A program made the translations under genes and the position numbers. Below the pieces are notes generated by a model. The model was given only the letters and a program-made list of their open reading frames with translations. It was not told the DNA's origin and did no database searches. A stretch of DNA of 64,000 bases from Oligoflexus sp. (GTDB lineage: Bacteria > Bdellovibrionota_B > Oligoflexia > Oligoflexales > Oligoflexaceae): positions 28,237 through 92,236 of the forward strand of contig NZ_DASTAT010000013.1 of NCBI RefSeq assembly GCF_035712445.1. Direction: 5' to 3'. Numbering within the stretch: position 1 is the stretch's first letter; the number at the start of each line of letters is the position of its first letter. Positions 17,458-27,210 of this stretch are shown piece after piece.

Positions 17458-19109
17458 AATTTTCAAGCCCCATTATTTTCTCCTTGGCCCTTCTGGGACT
17501 TTTCAGTGCCCCACTGCAGGCTGCCCAGGATCTTTCAGCGGCTCTGCGTCGTGCCCAGTATCTTCTGACGGGAACCATGCCCACCGATCAGGAATTCACC
17601 AGCAATGCCGTCTCGGATGCGGCCTACAAAACTGCTGTGCGGACCTTCCTCGATGGTGATGGCTTTTATGATTCCGTGCTTCGCTATCATGAGCGCGTCC
17701 TGGGGGTCGGTTTGCCCGAGGAATATCTGCAGGAACTTCTGCGTGAGGATATCGACGGCAAGCAGGAAAAATTTGCGAGCATCACCTGCGGTCGCCTGGA
17801 TGGGGCCAATGGCCGATTCCGCTGCATGTGGACGAGTAACCTCGATTCGCGTCTCGGTTCAGGCTGTCCTTTGTCGGCCGAACAGCCCGTCTCCGTTTTC
17901 TGGTATCCCGGCATCGTCGCCTGGGCCTGCCCTTCGATCGTGAAGGCCTGCGGTCAGGATCTGAGTTCCTGCTTTGTGCAAAGCCCCAATGAAGAGGAAG
18001 CCCGCAACGCCGAACTCGGTACGACGGAAACCTTTGATTCCCGCTATTCCGTGATCAAATCGCTCAGCCGCCAGGCTGCGGGTCTTGCGACGGCTGTCGT
18101 GGTCCAGAACTATCCTTATACCAAGGTGCTTGAGCCTGGCCTTACAGCTGTGGACGGAGCCGTGGCTCACTTCTATGGTCAGCGCCATCACTTCAAGATT
18201 GATGAGCTCAATCTGAGTGAAGAGGTGGTTCAGATCGTGGAAAGCACAGCCTTCAGTGACACAAGGTTCCGGCTCCTCAAAACCTCGGGTTATGACTACA
18301 GCTCGGGCGGTATCCTCTCCACTTTCGGCTGGCTGCGCCGCTACGATAAAAACAGAACGCGCGCCAATGAACTCTACAAGCGTCTTCTGTGCCGGGAATT
18401 CACCGCGGACCTTCCCCGCGTGTTCCCGCAGGATCCAGGCAACCTTCGCGTGGCGCCCGGCTGCTCCGGCTGTCATGCGACGCTCGATCCCCTCGCGGAC
18501 TTCTTCATGGTCTGGGGTGAAGGCGGTGACCTTTATAGCGGTGGCCAGGCCGCAGTCTCCACAACCTTCAATAGCAAGACGGGCACAAGCGTCGCCGACC
18601 TCGCTGAAATCGTGCGCGGGGATAAGGCCTTTGCCACCTGTACGGTTCAAAACGTCTGGAAGTGGCTGATGGGCCGCAAGTTCTATGTCGACGAGGAGAA
18701 TCTGCGAACCAAACTCACGGATTATTTCCTGACCACCAATTACAGTTTCCGCGAGCTGGTCTATGCGATCAGCACGCATCCTGCCTTCCTGGAAGGTACG
18801 CGCAGCGATGGGATCGCGACCGATCCTCTGTCGGCTCCGCCTCTCGGCGAATTTCCGACCACCACGACCACCTGCGAAGACCGCGCGTATACCTTCGCTG
18901 GTGATGTGCAGTCTCGCGTGACTCTTTGCACGGGTTGCCACAACGGTTCCGGCAGTCGCCAGCCTCTGCGCACGGAAGCCGAATGGCGTCCTCTGCGCGC
19001 CACGGCCATCAAGATGATGGCGTCGGGTGTGATGCCTCCCGGGCCCGCGAATTCCGAAGTTTTCAAACTCAAGGATGCCGTCACCTGTTGGTTGGAGAAA
19101 GATCCATGA
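17454..19109 (+). CDS. Exported planctomycete-type cytochrome-like protein (two CxxCH)
   Basis: 551 residues with a signal peptide (IIFSLALLGLFSAPLQA). Two haem c motifs are visible, CSGCH near residue 340 and CTGCH near 490, the second followed by a MPPGP element typical of cytochrome c-like domains. The middle contains FATCTVQNVWKWLMGR and ISTHPAFL, resembling DUF1588/DUF1585-type modules that go with DUF1501 proteins in Planctomycetes and Myxococcota. Many extra Cys occur. It is coupled at both ends (four-base overlaps). A periplasmic or surface redox role is inference; no substrate is indicated. Confidence 0.7.
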   Translation: MKFSSPIIFSLALLGLFSAPLQAAQDLSAALRRAQYLLTGTMPTDQEFTSNAVSDAAYKTAVRTFLDGDGFYDSVLRYHERVLGVGLPEEYLQELLREDIDGKQEKFASITCGRLDGANGRFRCMWTSNLDSRLGSGCPLSAEQPVSVFWYPGIVAWACPSIVKACGQDLSSCFVQSPNEEEARNAELGTTETFDSRYSVIKSLSRQAAGLATAVVVQNYPYTKVLEPGLTAVDGAVAHFYGQRHHFKIDELNLSEEVVQIVESTAFSDTRFRLLKTSGYDYSSGGILSTFGWLRRYDKNRTRANELYKRLLCREFTADLPRVFPQDPGNLRVAPGCSGCHATLDPLADFFMVWGEGGDLYSGGQAAVSTTFNSKTGTSVADLAEIVRGDKAFATCTVQNVWKWLMGRKFYVDEENLRTKLTDYFLTTNYSFRELVYAISTHPAFLEGTRSDGIATDPLSAPPLGEFPTTTTTCEDRAYTFAGDVQSRVTLCTGCHNGSGSRQPLRTEAEWRPLRATAIKMMASGVMPPGPANSEVFKLKDAVTCWLEKDP

Positions 19110-20488
19110 AGAACAAAATCGATAAGCAGGTGCTGAAAGACAGCATCATCAAAGGTACGGGCCATGGTCATATCTGCCATCCATCGCAGCTTCCGGATCT
19201 GACCCGGCGCGAGCTGATGCTGGGCGGCACGTACCTGGCCGGATATCTGATGGCTTCGCAGATGATTCCGGGTGGCAAGGCCCTTGCGGCCGGTCAGTAC
19301 CCACCCGCGCGTCGTCTGATTTGGATCAATATGAGCGGCGGCTGGGATATCCTTGAAATCACCGATCCCAAACCTTCGTCGACCTCGGGCATTGATATGA
19401 TGTACGACTGGGGTGCCGCGCAGCAGCTCGCCGGTTCCACGGAAAAAATCGGACGCTGGATGCCGAACGTCGCCGCCATGGGGCAGGACGTGCTGGTCGT
19501 CCGGGGCCTGAACATGGGCACGACCTCGCATATGGCCGGCGCCGTGTACATGGATACTGGCGTTCTGAGTAACTCGGGCAACGTGAACGCCGCTTCCATC
19601 CCTTCGATCGTCGCGAGTGAAAGCACGGCCACCATTCCCATTATTCAATTGAATGGCGGGATGGATCCCAAGATCGACCGTGGCCTCTTGAGTCCGGTTT
19701 CCGTCGTGCGGGCCCAGAATCTTGACCTTTATCGTTCCATGTACCCTGAGGATACCGATGCGATGGATCAGAAGATGCTGATCCTGAATTATCTGAATAG
19801 CTCGATTGAAAGGGCCAAGGCCAAGACAGGTGATTACGACCGCTTGAAAGCCGTTGCTTCGGCTCAATCGAAAATTCAAACGCAGTTCGCCGACAATGTG
19901 GGCAGCAAGCTTGAACTGACCAACGAGGATCGGACGCCCTTTGGTGTGAACGCGCCGCGGACGATGAATAACGGCATGCGCGATGCCTTCGCCCTGTCTT
20001 TGAAACTTCTGAAAAATAACCTCGTGACCTGCCTGAACCTCGGTGTCGGCGGATTTGATACCCATGCGGGGCAGGAACGGGCCATGCAGCCTGTCGTGGA
20101 AAGCTTTGACTACCTTTTGGGCCGCTTCGTGGCCGAACTGAAAGCCGCGAACCAGCTCGACAATACCCTCATCGTCCTTTATTCTGATTTTGGACGCACA
20201 CCCAAAGTGAACAACAACAACGGTCGTGACCATTGGCCAGTCGGTGGCGCCTTGATGATTGGCGGTGGAATTCTGGGTGGGCGTGTGGTTGGCGCGACAG
20301 ACGACAACCTGCGAGCCCTTAGCATCAATAAGGACAGCGGCGCTGTGGAAACCGGAGGCAGTTTCACCCTGAGCCCCAGCAACCTGGGAGGCGCAGTCCT
20401 GGAGTTGACGCTTGGTGCAACGTATACCACCACCTATCGGACGTATTTGGAATCAATTCCTGCTCTCACGCGACTCAAAACCAGCTAA
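19106..20488 (+). CDS. DUF1501 family protein with Tat signal
   Basis: About 460 residues. A twin-arginine export signal is visible near residues 36-63 (LTRRELML followed by a hydrophobic stretch and AxA). DUF1501 features follow: LIWINMSGGWD, MGTTSHMAGAVYMDTG, LGVGGFDTHAG and the C-terminal DFGRTPKVNNNNGRDHWP. The family is related to sulfatase/alkaline-phosphatase-fold proteins, but its reaction is unknown. ATG 19106 overlaps the preceding stop (ATGA). The pairing of a cytochrome-like protein with DUF1501 is conserved in several phyla. Confidence 0.85.
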   Translation: MKNKIDKQVLKDSIIKGTGHGHICHPSQLPDLTRRELMLGGTYLAGYLMASQMIPGGKALAAGQYPPARRLIWINMSGGWDILEITDPKPSSTSGIDMMYDWGAAQQLAGSTEKIGRWMPNVAAMGQDVLVVRGLNMGTTSHMAGAVYMDTGVLSNSGNVNAASIPSIVASESTATIPIIQLNGGMDPKIDRGLLSPVSVVRAQNLDLYRSMYPEDTDAMDQKMLILNYLNSSIERAKAKTGDYDRLKAVASAQSKIQTQFADNVGSKLELTNEDRTPFGVNAPRTMNNGMRDAFALSLKLLKNNLVTCLNLGVGGFDTHAGQERAMQPVVESFDYLLGRFVAELKAANQLDNTLIVLYSDFGRTPKVNNNNGRDHWPVGGALMIGGGILGGRVVGATDDNLRALSINKDSGAVETGGSFTLSPSNLGGAVLELTLGATYTTTYRTYLESIPALTRLKTS

Positions 20489-20540
20489 AATGGTCTGAGC
20501 GTCTTCGCGTGAACGTTGAATTTTCCAGGAAGGGCCAGCC

Positions 20541-21683
20541 ATGAAGCCAGTGAAGGCTTTAGTCGCGATTTGTCTTTTCGGTTCGCAAACAGTGCTGGCC
20601 GACAACGTCGAGGAACGAGCCTGGCCCGTGACCTCCCTTCTGGTTCCCAATCCTTTTCAGGTGAATCCTGCGGCCATTCCCACCGATCGCACCATCATCG
20701 GCGGTCTCAGGCTGGTTCGCACCGAGGAATCCCGTTATCTGATCAATCCCAATAACAATACCCCGGCTCAGATCAAGCATACGACCAATAAAAAAGACGT
20801 CGGGCTGGCTTTTCAGATTCCCCTGGGCGGCGCCGCCTTTGGCCTTTCCGGGAATGAACATTCGCGGCAGATCAGCGGGAAATCGGATCAGCGCAATAGC
20901 GAAGCCTTCGAGGAATTCTGGGTCCGCGATTACAAGATGAAATTCGTGGTGGATCTTCTGCCTGAACTCCGCGGCGCCTTCACCTTCCGCTACCAGTCTC
21001 ATCAGGCTGACCTCCTGGGTGGCTACGGCGTGGGCAATGATGATCGCACCCGCTACAAAGGAACGATGTCCGGCTATTCCCTGGGTGTGAACTATCGCGT
21101 GCAGAATGTGAGCATAGGGGCCTTCACGGCACCACCGCTGCGCGGCAAGGCCACGATCGAAGGCGAGCAGAAGATTATTTCCGATCCCGGTATGGGCGGT
21201 CTGGAATTGGGTTTAACCTATTCGGATCGTCTCTCGCTCGGTCTTTCCGTTTTGAAATGGTCCTATAAACATGATGATCGCGATGAGGATGCCACGAGTC
21301 CCGAGGACCAGCGTGATATCTTCCTGCGCGGCGTGGAGATTGATCAGTACTTCCGCAAGACCCTGGCTATCGGCATCGGCGCTGAGTTCGCGATCCTTCC
21401 CGTCGTAGGTATCAAAGGCAGTATCACGAGGCAGGATGGTGTCTTCCTCTTCGATCCCACGCGTGTCCCCGGTGATAATAAGGACGTCGAGACCAAGGTC
21501 ACGTCCAATGAACTGCGGGTCGGTGGATTCATTCGCAATAAGCAGTTCTTCGCAGAACTCGTTCTTCTGAAAGCGAGCAAGTCGAAGGATGAAGTGAGGG
21601 TGAGGCGCAACGGGGTCAATGCGATCGGCAGCTATGAGCACGACGACTCATCGAACGTCGTCGTGCTGGGCGCTGTATTCTAA
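20541..21683 (+). CDS. Outer-membrane beta-barrel protein (last gene of secreted locus)
   Basis: 380 residues, signal peptide ending TVLA, good GGAAGGG site. The mature protein is rich in beta-strands and ends in VVVLGAVF, a barrel C-terminal signature. Highly charged loops (DDRDEDATSPEDQRD) would face the outside. It ends two bases from the stop of the convergent substrate-binding protein gene. Confidence 0.65.
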   Translation: MKPVKALVAICLFGSQTVLADNVEERAWPVTSLLVPNPFQVNPAAIPTDRTIIGGLRLVRTEESRYLINPNNNTPAQIKHTTNKKDVGLAFQIPLGGAAFGLSGNEHSRQISGKSDQRNSEAFEEFWVRDYKMKFVVDLLPELRGAFTFRYQSHQADLLGGYGVGNDDRTRYKGTMSGYSLGVNYRVQNVSIGAFTAPPLRGKATIEGEQKIISDPGMGGLELGLTYSDRLSLGLSVLKWSYKHDDRDEDATSPEDQRDIFLRGVEIDQYFRKTLAIGIGAEFAILPVVGIKGSITRQDGVFLFDPTRVPGDNKDVETKVTSNELRVGGFIRNKQFFAELVLLKASKSKDEVRVRRNGVNAIGSYEHDDSSNVVVLGAVF

Positions 21684-21685
21684 GC

Positions 21686-23353
21686 TCACATCTTCCGCAC
21701 CGGCAGGTCCGCGGCATTCGGATACGCGGATATTCTTTCCTGAGTTTCCAGAATATCCTTCGCTGGTTCCTTGCGATTCAGCCAGACATCAGGCAGGAAA
21801 ACCAGCGGAAAACCGGGCAGCTCGCTCATGAACTGCTTATCGAGTCGTGCGAGCAGACGCTGCAGCTGGATAGGCTCCGCTTCACGCTGCATGGTTTCCA
21901 GAATGCGATCGACCACGTTCATATCCCAGCCGCTGAAATTCTGCCCGAAGTAATTGTTATCCGCGCTGGGTATGGCCAGCGAATGCATCAGGTTGATCGG
22001 CGTCGTGAGGGGCGGCAGATTCCAACGCATGCAGGCCATGTCCCTGAAGCGGCGCTGCGGCAGGGTCTGGCGCATGAATTCCTCTTCCGGAATAATTTCC
22101 AGCTGAACATTGGCGCCGATCTTTTTCAGATCTTCCAGCACGGGCTGGTAAAAGCCTGATTTCAATCGTATATCCGAGCAGGTCAGCACGAGGTTGATCT
22201 TCTGGCCGTCGATGATCAGAGTCCCCTCGCTGTTTTTGCGACCGCCGATTTGCTCCAAAAGCTGACCCACACGCTGCGGCTGATAAGGATCCACGACCTT
22301 TTCATTGATGCGTTCCAGCTGGGTCGGGTGCAGGGCCGTGAAGGCCGGCAGACCATGGCCCTGGAGCTGCTTTTGCACCAACGCTTGCCGTTGGATGGTA
22401 TGCTGCAGGATCTGTCGCAGCTGGGGATTCACGAGAAGAGGGCTGCGCAGGTTCAGAATAATAAGTTCCAGCGTATGCCCGGGACGGCTCTGCAGACTGA
22501 ATTTCTGGTCGAGGCTCGGTACCTGCTCTTTGAGTTCCAGCCAATTCAACCAGCTCAGCTCACCTTCGGCGGTCTGATCCACTTCACCATTTTGCAGCGC
22601 CTTGGCCAGGGCCGGAATGCCATTATAGAGACGCAGCTCCAGATCCTGCGTCGGTGCCTCCTCCCATTCGCCTTCCGGGTTCGAGACCAGGGTCCACCGC
22701 TCCGCAGTCGCGGATTTTACGATGTAAGCCCCGTAATAAAGCCCAGGGTCCTGCAGTTTGTTCCACCAGTTGGCGTCATGCGGGTCTTTCTGCAGCTTCT
22801 GAATAAGCTCAGCCTTATGGGCCGGCAAGAGGGAAATCGCAAACAGCTGAAACGCATCCGGTCGCCTGTGGGTCAGGATCAGACGCATCTTATTCTTCTG
22901 GTCAGGATCCATTTCGATACGGCGAATGGGCAGCAGAGGATCCTTGCCCTTGCCATAATCCGCGCGGGCCATGGTTTCCAGTGTGAACTTCACATCCTGA
23001 GGCGTGATGTCCGTGCCGTCGCCCCATTTCAGTTTCTTTTTGAGTTCAAGATCCACCATGTACGTGGTGGTATTGCCATCATCGTCCTTGCGGCTCAAAA
23101 GCTCGGGCGTGTCTTTGCAGATGATGCAGATAATGCGGCCATCATTCCGCACAGTAAGGACAGGGGGATTGATCAGATGACGAACGACTTTGCCATCCCC
23201 GGCTTTCTGTAGCAGGGGATAGATCCGGTAAGGATCCTGTAAGCTGCCGATTACAAATGGTTTTCCGTAAGATTGGGACGCCATGCCCAAACTTAAAAAT
23301 GAGGCCAACCAGCCCAGGACGGCGCGGCGTTTGGCGGAAGCGAAGATAGGCAT
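21686..23353 (-). CDS. Family 5 extracellular solute-binding protein (peptide/oligopeptide type)
   Basis: 555 residues with an N-terminal signal (KRRAVLGWLASFLSLGMASQSYG). The mature part follows the SBP family 5 plan: LKWGDGTDITPQDVKFTLETM near residue 110 and the second lobe with LRQILQHTIQRQALVQ, the usual segment for Dpp/Opp-like proteins. These bind peptides, nickel or other solutes for an ABC importer. No permease or ATPase genes adjoin it, so its transporter must lie elsewhere or it acts as a receptor. An internal ICIICKD is unusual. Confidence 0.8.
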   Translation of the reverse strand: MPIFASAKRRAVLGWLASFLSLGMASQSYGKPFVIGSLQDPYRIYPLLQKAGDGKVVRHLINPPVLTVRNDGRIICIICKDTPELLSRKDDDGNTTTYMVDLELKKKLKWGDGTDITPQDVKFTLETMARADYGKGKDPLLPIRRIEMDPDQKNKMRLILTHRRPDAFQLFAISLLPAHKAELIQKLQKDPHDANWWNKLQDPGLYYGAYIVKSATAERWTLVSNPEGEWEEAPTQDLELRLYNGIPALAKALQNGEVDQTAEGELSWLNWLELKEQVPSLDQKFSLQSRPGHTLELIILNLRSPLLVNPQLRQILQHTIQRQALVQKQLQGHGLPAFTALHPTQLERINEKVVDPYQPQRVGQLLEQIGGRKNSEGTLIIDGQKINLVLTCSDIRLKSGFYQPVLEDLKKIGANVQLEIIPEEEFMRQTLPQRRFRDMACMRWNLPPLTTPINLMHSLAIPSADNNYFGQNFSGWDMNVVDRILETMQREAEPIQLQRLLARLDKQFMSELPGFPLVFLPDVWLNRKEPAKDILETQERISAYPNAADLPVRKM

Positions 23354-23545
23354 CGCAGATTTCCTTTTCGAAGCAGACTCCTGTCATGCTCCATCATAGG
23401 GGAATGTGGATGGGGAAACCAGAGCGAACCGCGGGAACCCTTGCGCAAAAGGGCAGGGACTTCCTTTTTTGCCAAGCGTGAGACGCTTGGGTTCCGCTGG
23501 ATTTCTCCGATACCGCTGAAGAGAAATTTTTCCAAGGAGCCGGGA

Positions 23546-25933
23546 TTGAGTCGCGAACCAGGACATTGGCTGCAAAGCCCATCAGTCAGCTTAAAGCTGG
23601 CGGTGGGGATCTGCGTGTTTTGGATTGGCGCTTTGACCGCTTGGGAGTTCTCGCCCCTTTCCATGGAAGCGGAAACCCGTCTGGTCAATCCGCTCTTCTT
23701 TCAGCTGCGCCAGCACATTGATCGTGCGCCCCGGATTCACGAGAACATTAAATCCTATGGGATGGATGACACGACCATTTCCTATATGCAGAGCCCCAAT
23801 CTGAAATTGAGTCAGTGGGTGGAACTTCTGGAAGCTTTGGATTCCCGCTCGCCCAAGGCGATCGTCATCGACGCGCTGTTTTCCGTGACGGATGTGGGGC
23901 TTGATCAGCAGGCGGAAAGGGACGCTTTGAGCGCCCGTCTGAAAGCCATCAAAACGCCTATTTTAATGGGCGCCTATGGAAGTCTGAAAGAGGTTCGCGG
24001 CCGTGAGCCCTGGGATCTGAATGATCCCGCGTTTGATGTGAAGAATTATCTGCGTCAGCTGCCCCAGTCGCCTTTGACGGCCGATCAGGAGGCCGAGGCC
24101 TTGCCGATCCTGGACTATGGCAATGGCTTTGTGTATGGGCCGGATGTGTTCCTGCGCGAGGCTCTTTATCGCATCGGTCACATTCATTACGGACAGAAGG
24201 AAGGGCGCTTTCATCCCTTCATCCGCCTGCAAAAAAATCATCTCCTGCCGCATGTGATGCTGCGCGCCACAGGCAACGCCTACTTCAAACAGGGCCAGCT
24301 TTATGTGAACGAAGGCGAGCTGCCTTTATCCCGCGATGGCAGCGCTTACATCAACTTTCCCAAACGCGAAGACATGGTGAAATCGGTGCGGCCGCTCCGC
24401 CTTCTCATGAAGCCCAAGGTTCAGGACAAGGAACTGCTGCGCATTTCCAGCGACGACTACATTTACATTATTCAGATGTATTTCACAGGAAACGTGGATT
24501 TCAAACCGAGCCCGCTCGGCATCATTCCCGGCGCCTTCTCACATCTGGCCGTGCTGAACAACATCCTGCAAAAGGATTGGCTGCGTCCGATCGAAGCCGG
24601 TCCCTGGCTGATTGCCGGCTTTGGCTGTCTGTCCGCGCTGCTCGCTTACTGGCTGAGTCCTGCGGTTCTGATCATGATTCTGGTCGGCAGCCTCTGCCTT
24701 TGGGCTTTGGTTTGTTTTTACGCCTTTGCCTGGCTGGGCTGGATGCTTCCCTGGCTCGGCCCCAGCATGAGCTTTTTCTTCATCGGCCTCAGTATTGCCG
24801 GTTTCCGCATCCGCGCCATGGAACTCAAGTCCTGGTACATCAAGCAGACTCTGCAGGGAACGGTTGAAAAAACCGTCCTTCATGAACTGTCCAAGCATCC
24901 GGAGCGCCTCGCTTTGGAAGCGCGGGAACGCGTACTCACAATCATGTTCATCGACATCGTCGGCTTCTCGCTCATGGTGGAAAATCAGCTGCCGCGCACG
25001 GCTTTTGAAAGCCTCCGCAGTCTGATCGAGGAACTGAGCGCCACCGTCCATCGTCATGGCGGAATCGTCAACAAGACCCTCGGGGATGGTCTTCTCTGTT
25101 TCTTCGGCTATTCCTTCCATGATGACAAGGAATCCACAGATCATGCGGAGCAGGCCGTGCTCACCGCTCTTGAAATCCAACGTGCGAACGTACCCCGCAT
25201 GATCCGTGCCGCCAAGCGTCGCGAACCCGTCTTTCCCTTGCGTATCGGCATCAATACCGCGGCCGTGTTCTTAGGCAACCTCGGCAGCGGGGAAAAACTC
25301 GATTTCACCGTGATCGGCAACGGCGTGAACTTTGCGAAGCGTCTGGAAGGGGCCTGTCTGCCTCATTCCGTTCTGGTGGGTCCGACGACCAAAGAACTCG
25401 TCGAGCCGCTGGGAACGATCAATGCGCGCGCCAAGCGCCGACTGATTGCCATCAAGCACCATATCGAAATGGTGGAATCCTGGGAGTATGATCCCTTCCT
25501 GAGTCAGCCAGAGCTGCGCGCTCAGGCCGAAGAGGTTTACAAGACAACAGCCTATCTGACAAGGGTGGAACGCCGCTGGAGCGTTGCCAAACCCGAGCGC
25601 ATCCTTCTCACAACTTTATCCGGGCCGGCTCATCTGTTAAATTTCTCCTCGACCGGCATGAGTTTTTCGTTGCCGGGCCTTATCCCGCGTGGGACCAGAT
25701 TGGAACTGAATATTGACTCGATGGATGGCGTCCTGTATCAGCAGCTGGCTGGCTTTGGCCTGCAAAAGCTCCAGGTCGAGGTCCGTTGGGTGCAGAAAAA
25801 CGAAGAGCGTTATCTGCATGGTGTTCGCTACCTGGATCTGGATGCGCGACAGACAGATCTTATAACGGATCTTTTATGCCAATACGCTCTTGCAGAATTC
25901 GAGGAAATTTCCGCGGACGACGTCGCTTCGTAA
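23546..25933 (+). CDS. CHASE2 - class III adenylate cyclase - PilZ-like protein
   Basis: 795 residues starting at TTG 23546, with AAGGAG six bases upstream (the frame is open to 23441). An N-terminal helix is followed by a CHASE2 sensor domain (KAIVIDALFS). Three membrane helices near residues 350-430 lead to a class III cyclase domain with metal Asp470 (MFIDIVGF) and Asp514 (KTLGDGLL), plus VNFAKR for ribose/phosphate contact. The last 130 residues look like PilZ: RVERR (673-677) and NFSSTG (699-704) match RxxxR and NxSxxG of c-di-GMP binders. This suggests cAMP synthesis tuned by an extracytoplasmic signal and c-di-GMP. The next gene overlaps it by 58 bases. Confidence 0.85.
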   Translation: MSREPGHWLQSPSVSLKLAVGICVFWIGALTAWEFSPLSMEAETRLVNPLFFQLRQHIDRAPRIHENIKSYGMDDTTISYMQSPNLKLSQWVELLEALDSRSPKAIVIDALFSVTDVGLDQQAERDALSARLKAIKTPILMGAYGSLKEVRGREPWDLNDPAFDVKNYLRQLPQSPLTADQEAEALPILDYGNGFVYGPDVFLREALYRIGHIHYGQKEGRFHPFIRLQKNHLLPHVMLRATGNAYFKQGQLYVNEGELPLSRDGSAYINFPKREDMVKSVRPLRLLMKPKVQDKELLRISSDDYIYIIQMYFTGNVDFKPSPLGIIPGAFSHLAVLNNILQKDWLRPIEAGPWLIAGFGCLSALLAYWLSPAVLIMILVGSLCLWALVCFYAFAWLGWMLPWLGPSMSFFFIGLSIAGFRIRAMELKSWYIKQTLQGTVEKTVLHELSKHPERLALEARERVLTIMFIDIVGFSLMVENQLPRTAFESLRSLIEELSATVHRHGGIVNKTLGDGLLCFFGYSFHDDKESTDHAEQAVLTALEIQRANVPRMIRAAKRREPVFPLRIGINTAAVFLGNLGSGEKLDFTVIGNGVNFAKRLEGACLPHSVLVGPTTKELVEPLGTINARAKRRLIAIKHHIEMVESWEYDPFLSQPELRAQAEEVYKTTAYLTRVERRWSVAKPERILLTTLSGPAHLLNFSSTGMSFSLPGLIPRGTRLELNIDSMDGVLYQQLAGFGLQKLQVEVRWVQKNEERYLHGVRYLDLDARQTDLITDLLCQYALAEFEEISADDVAS

Positions 25934-27210
25934 GCGTGCTCTTCCTTTGGGCCGTGGTCTTTACCTCCACCGCCTGGGCCTGCCCTGGTTTTCTCATCAT
26001 GCATCAGGTCCCCTTGAAACAACGCTCGAAAATTCCGCGTGACACCCTGCATCTTTTCGCGTTCCGCCCGGATCTGCCCGAGCGTTGGCAGGAGCTGCCG
26101 ATGCAGCTCGATCCTTTGGATGACGAAGGCAGCCTGATCTTTCCCGAGGACAAGGACTGGATGAAAAAGCCGGTCGTGCCCTTCGACCGGATCAGCTTCT
26201 TCGATGAGAAATTCGGGACGAAATTCGATGGGAAAGGCGAGGGGCCTTGCCGGTCCAGCAACTTCGTGGAATTCGATACACGGCGGGGTTACGCATACCT
26301 GGCCAGCTGTCCCGGGGACTATGCGGCGAAGGACTTCACCGATCCCGTGACGCTGCAGGACAAGCAGCGGATGGTGAACGCGAAATACTACAAGTATAAC
26401 TACAGCGAACGCAATCACCTCGTCTTCGATAACATCCTGCTCGCCGATCCGGCTTTTCAAGACTATCATCCGGTCGCCTCGCAGTCCGACCTTCTGATCG
26501 TCGGGGATGTGAAGAACTTTTTCACGCTGCATTTTGATTCCGAGGACATCGACGCCTTCATCAATTCCAAACGTAGCGGCGACATGGGTTTGATGGGCGG
26601 TTTGAAGTTCTATCTGAGAATCCTTTATTTCAAGATCAAGATGTCGCTGATGCCCGAGGTCAACTTTTTTGATGACTCGGTCTTCATGCCCATGATTCTG
26701 ACTCTGCCGGTGGATGCGAAAAAATATCTGCGGCGCGGCAGTGGGATTTATTACACCTGGCTCGGTGACAAGGATACCGAATGGCTCTGGGACCGGAGCG
26801 AGCTGGAAAATCTGGATATCAATGTGCTCGATCCCAGATTCGAAGGCGCCTCGCGGATGCCTTCGGAGAAATACTGCAGCCGCAGCAAATGCCGCTATAA
26901 GATCCTCGGCCGTAATCATGGGCGGCTCTTCGCGCTGCATTTCGAAATCAGTCGCAAGGCCGCTGAGCTGGGCTTTTTCCCAAGGCTCATCCGTGATATG
27001 CCGGCCGTGGAAAAAATGATCAAACATCCCGTCAGTCGCTATCCGGCCCAGAATCGCATCGGTGTCTACTTTGAAACGGCGCTCATGCCCGAAGGCGAAC
27101 ACACCTGGGACTTCTGGATTCATTTCCCGGAAGACGAAAAAGGCATCTGCAACGTTAACGTCAGGGCCCGGTCTTTCACCGCGGCCCCTCCGTCTTTGGA
27201 TAAAAAATGA
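25876..27210 (+). CDS. Secreted protein of unknown function downstream of the cyclase
   Basis: About 444 residues from ATG 25876, inside the end of the cyclase gene. The N-terminus is very basic (RIRGNFRGRRR) followed by a hydrophobic signal (VLFLWAVVFTSTAWA) and CPGFLIMH. GTG at about 25936 is an alternative start. The mature protein has several Cys, a beta-rich C-terminus (HTWDFWIHFPEDEKG) and no motif I recognise. Translation coupling to the cyclase suggests a shared pathway, perhaps supplying the signal for the CHASE2 domain. That is inference. Confidence 0.6.
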   Translation: MPIRSCRIRGNFRGRRRFVSVLFLWAVVFTSTAWACPGFLIMHQVPLKQRSKIPRDTLHLFAFRPDLPERWQELPMQLDPLDDEGSLIFPEDKDWMKKPVVPFDRISFFDEKFGTKFDGKGEGPCRSSNFVEFDTRRGYAYLASCPGDYAAKDFTDPVTLQDKQRMVNAKYYKYNYSERNHLVFDNILLADPAFQDYHPVASQSDLLIVGDVKNFFTLHFDSEDIDAFINSKRSGDMGLMGGLKFYLRILYFKIKMSLMPEVNFFDDSVFMPMILTLPVDAKKYLRRGSGIYYTWLGDKDTEWLWDRSELENLDINVLDPRFEGASRMPSEKYCSRSKCRYKILGRNHGRLFALHFEISRKAAELGFFPRLIRDMPAVEKMIKHPVSRYPAQNRIGVYFETALMPEGEHTWDFWIHFPEDEKGICNVNVRARSFTAAPPSLDKK

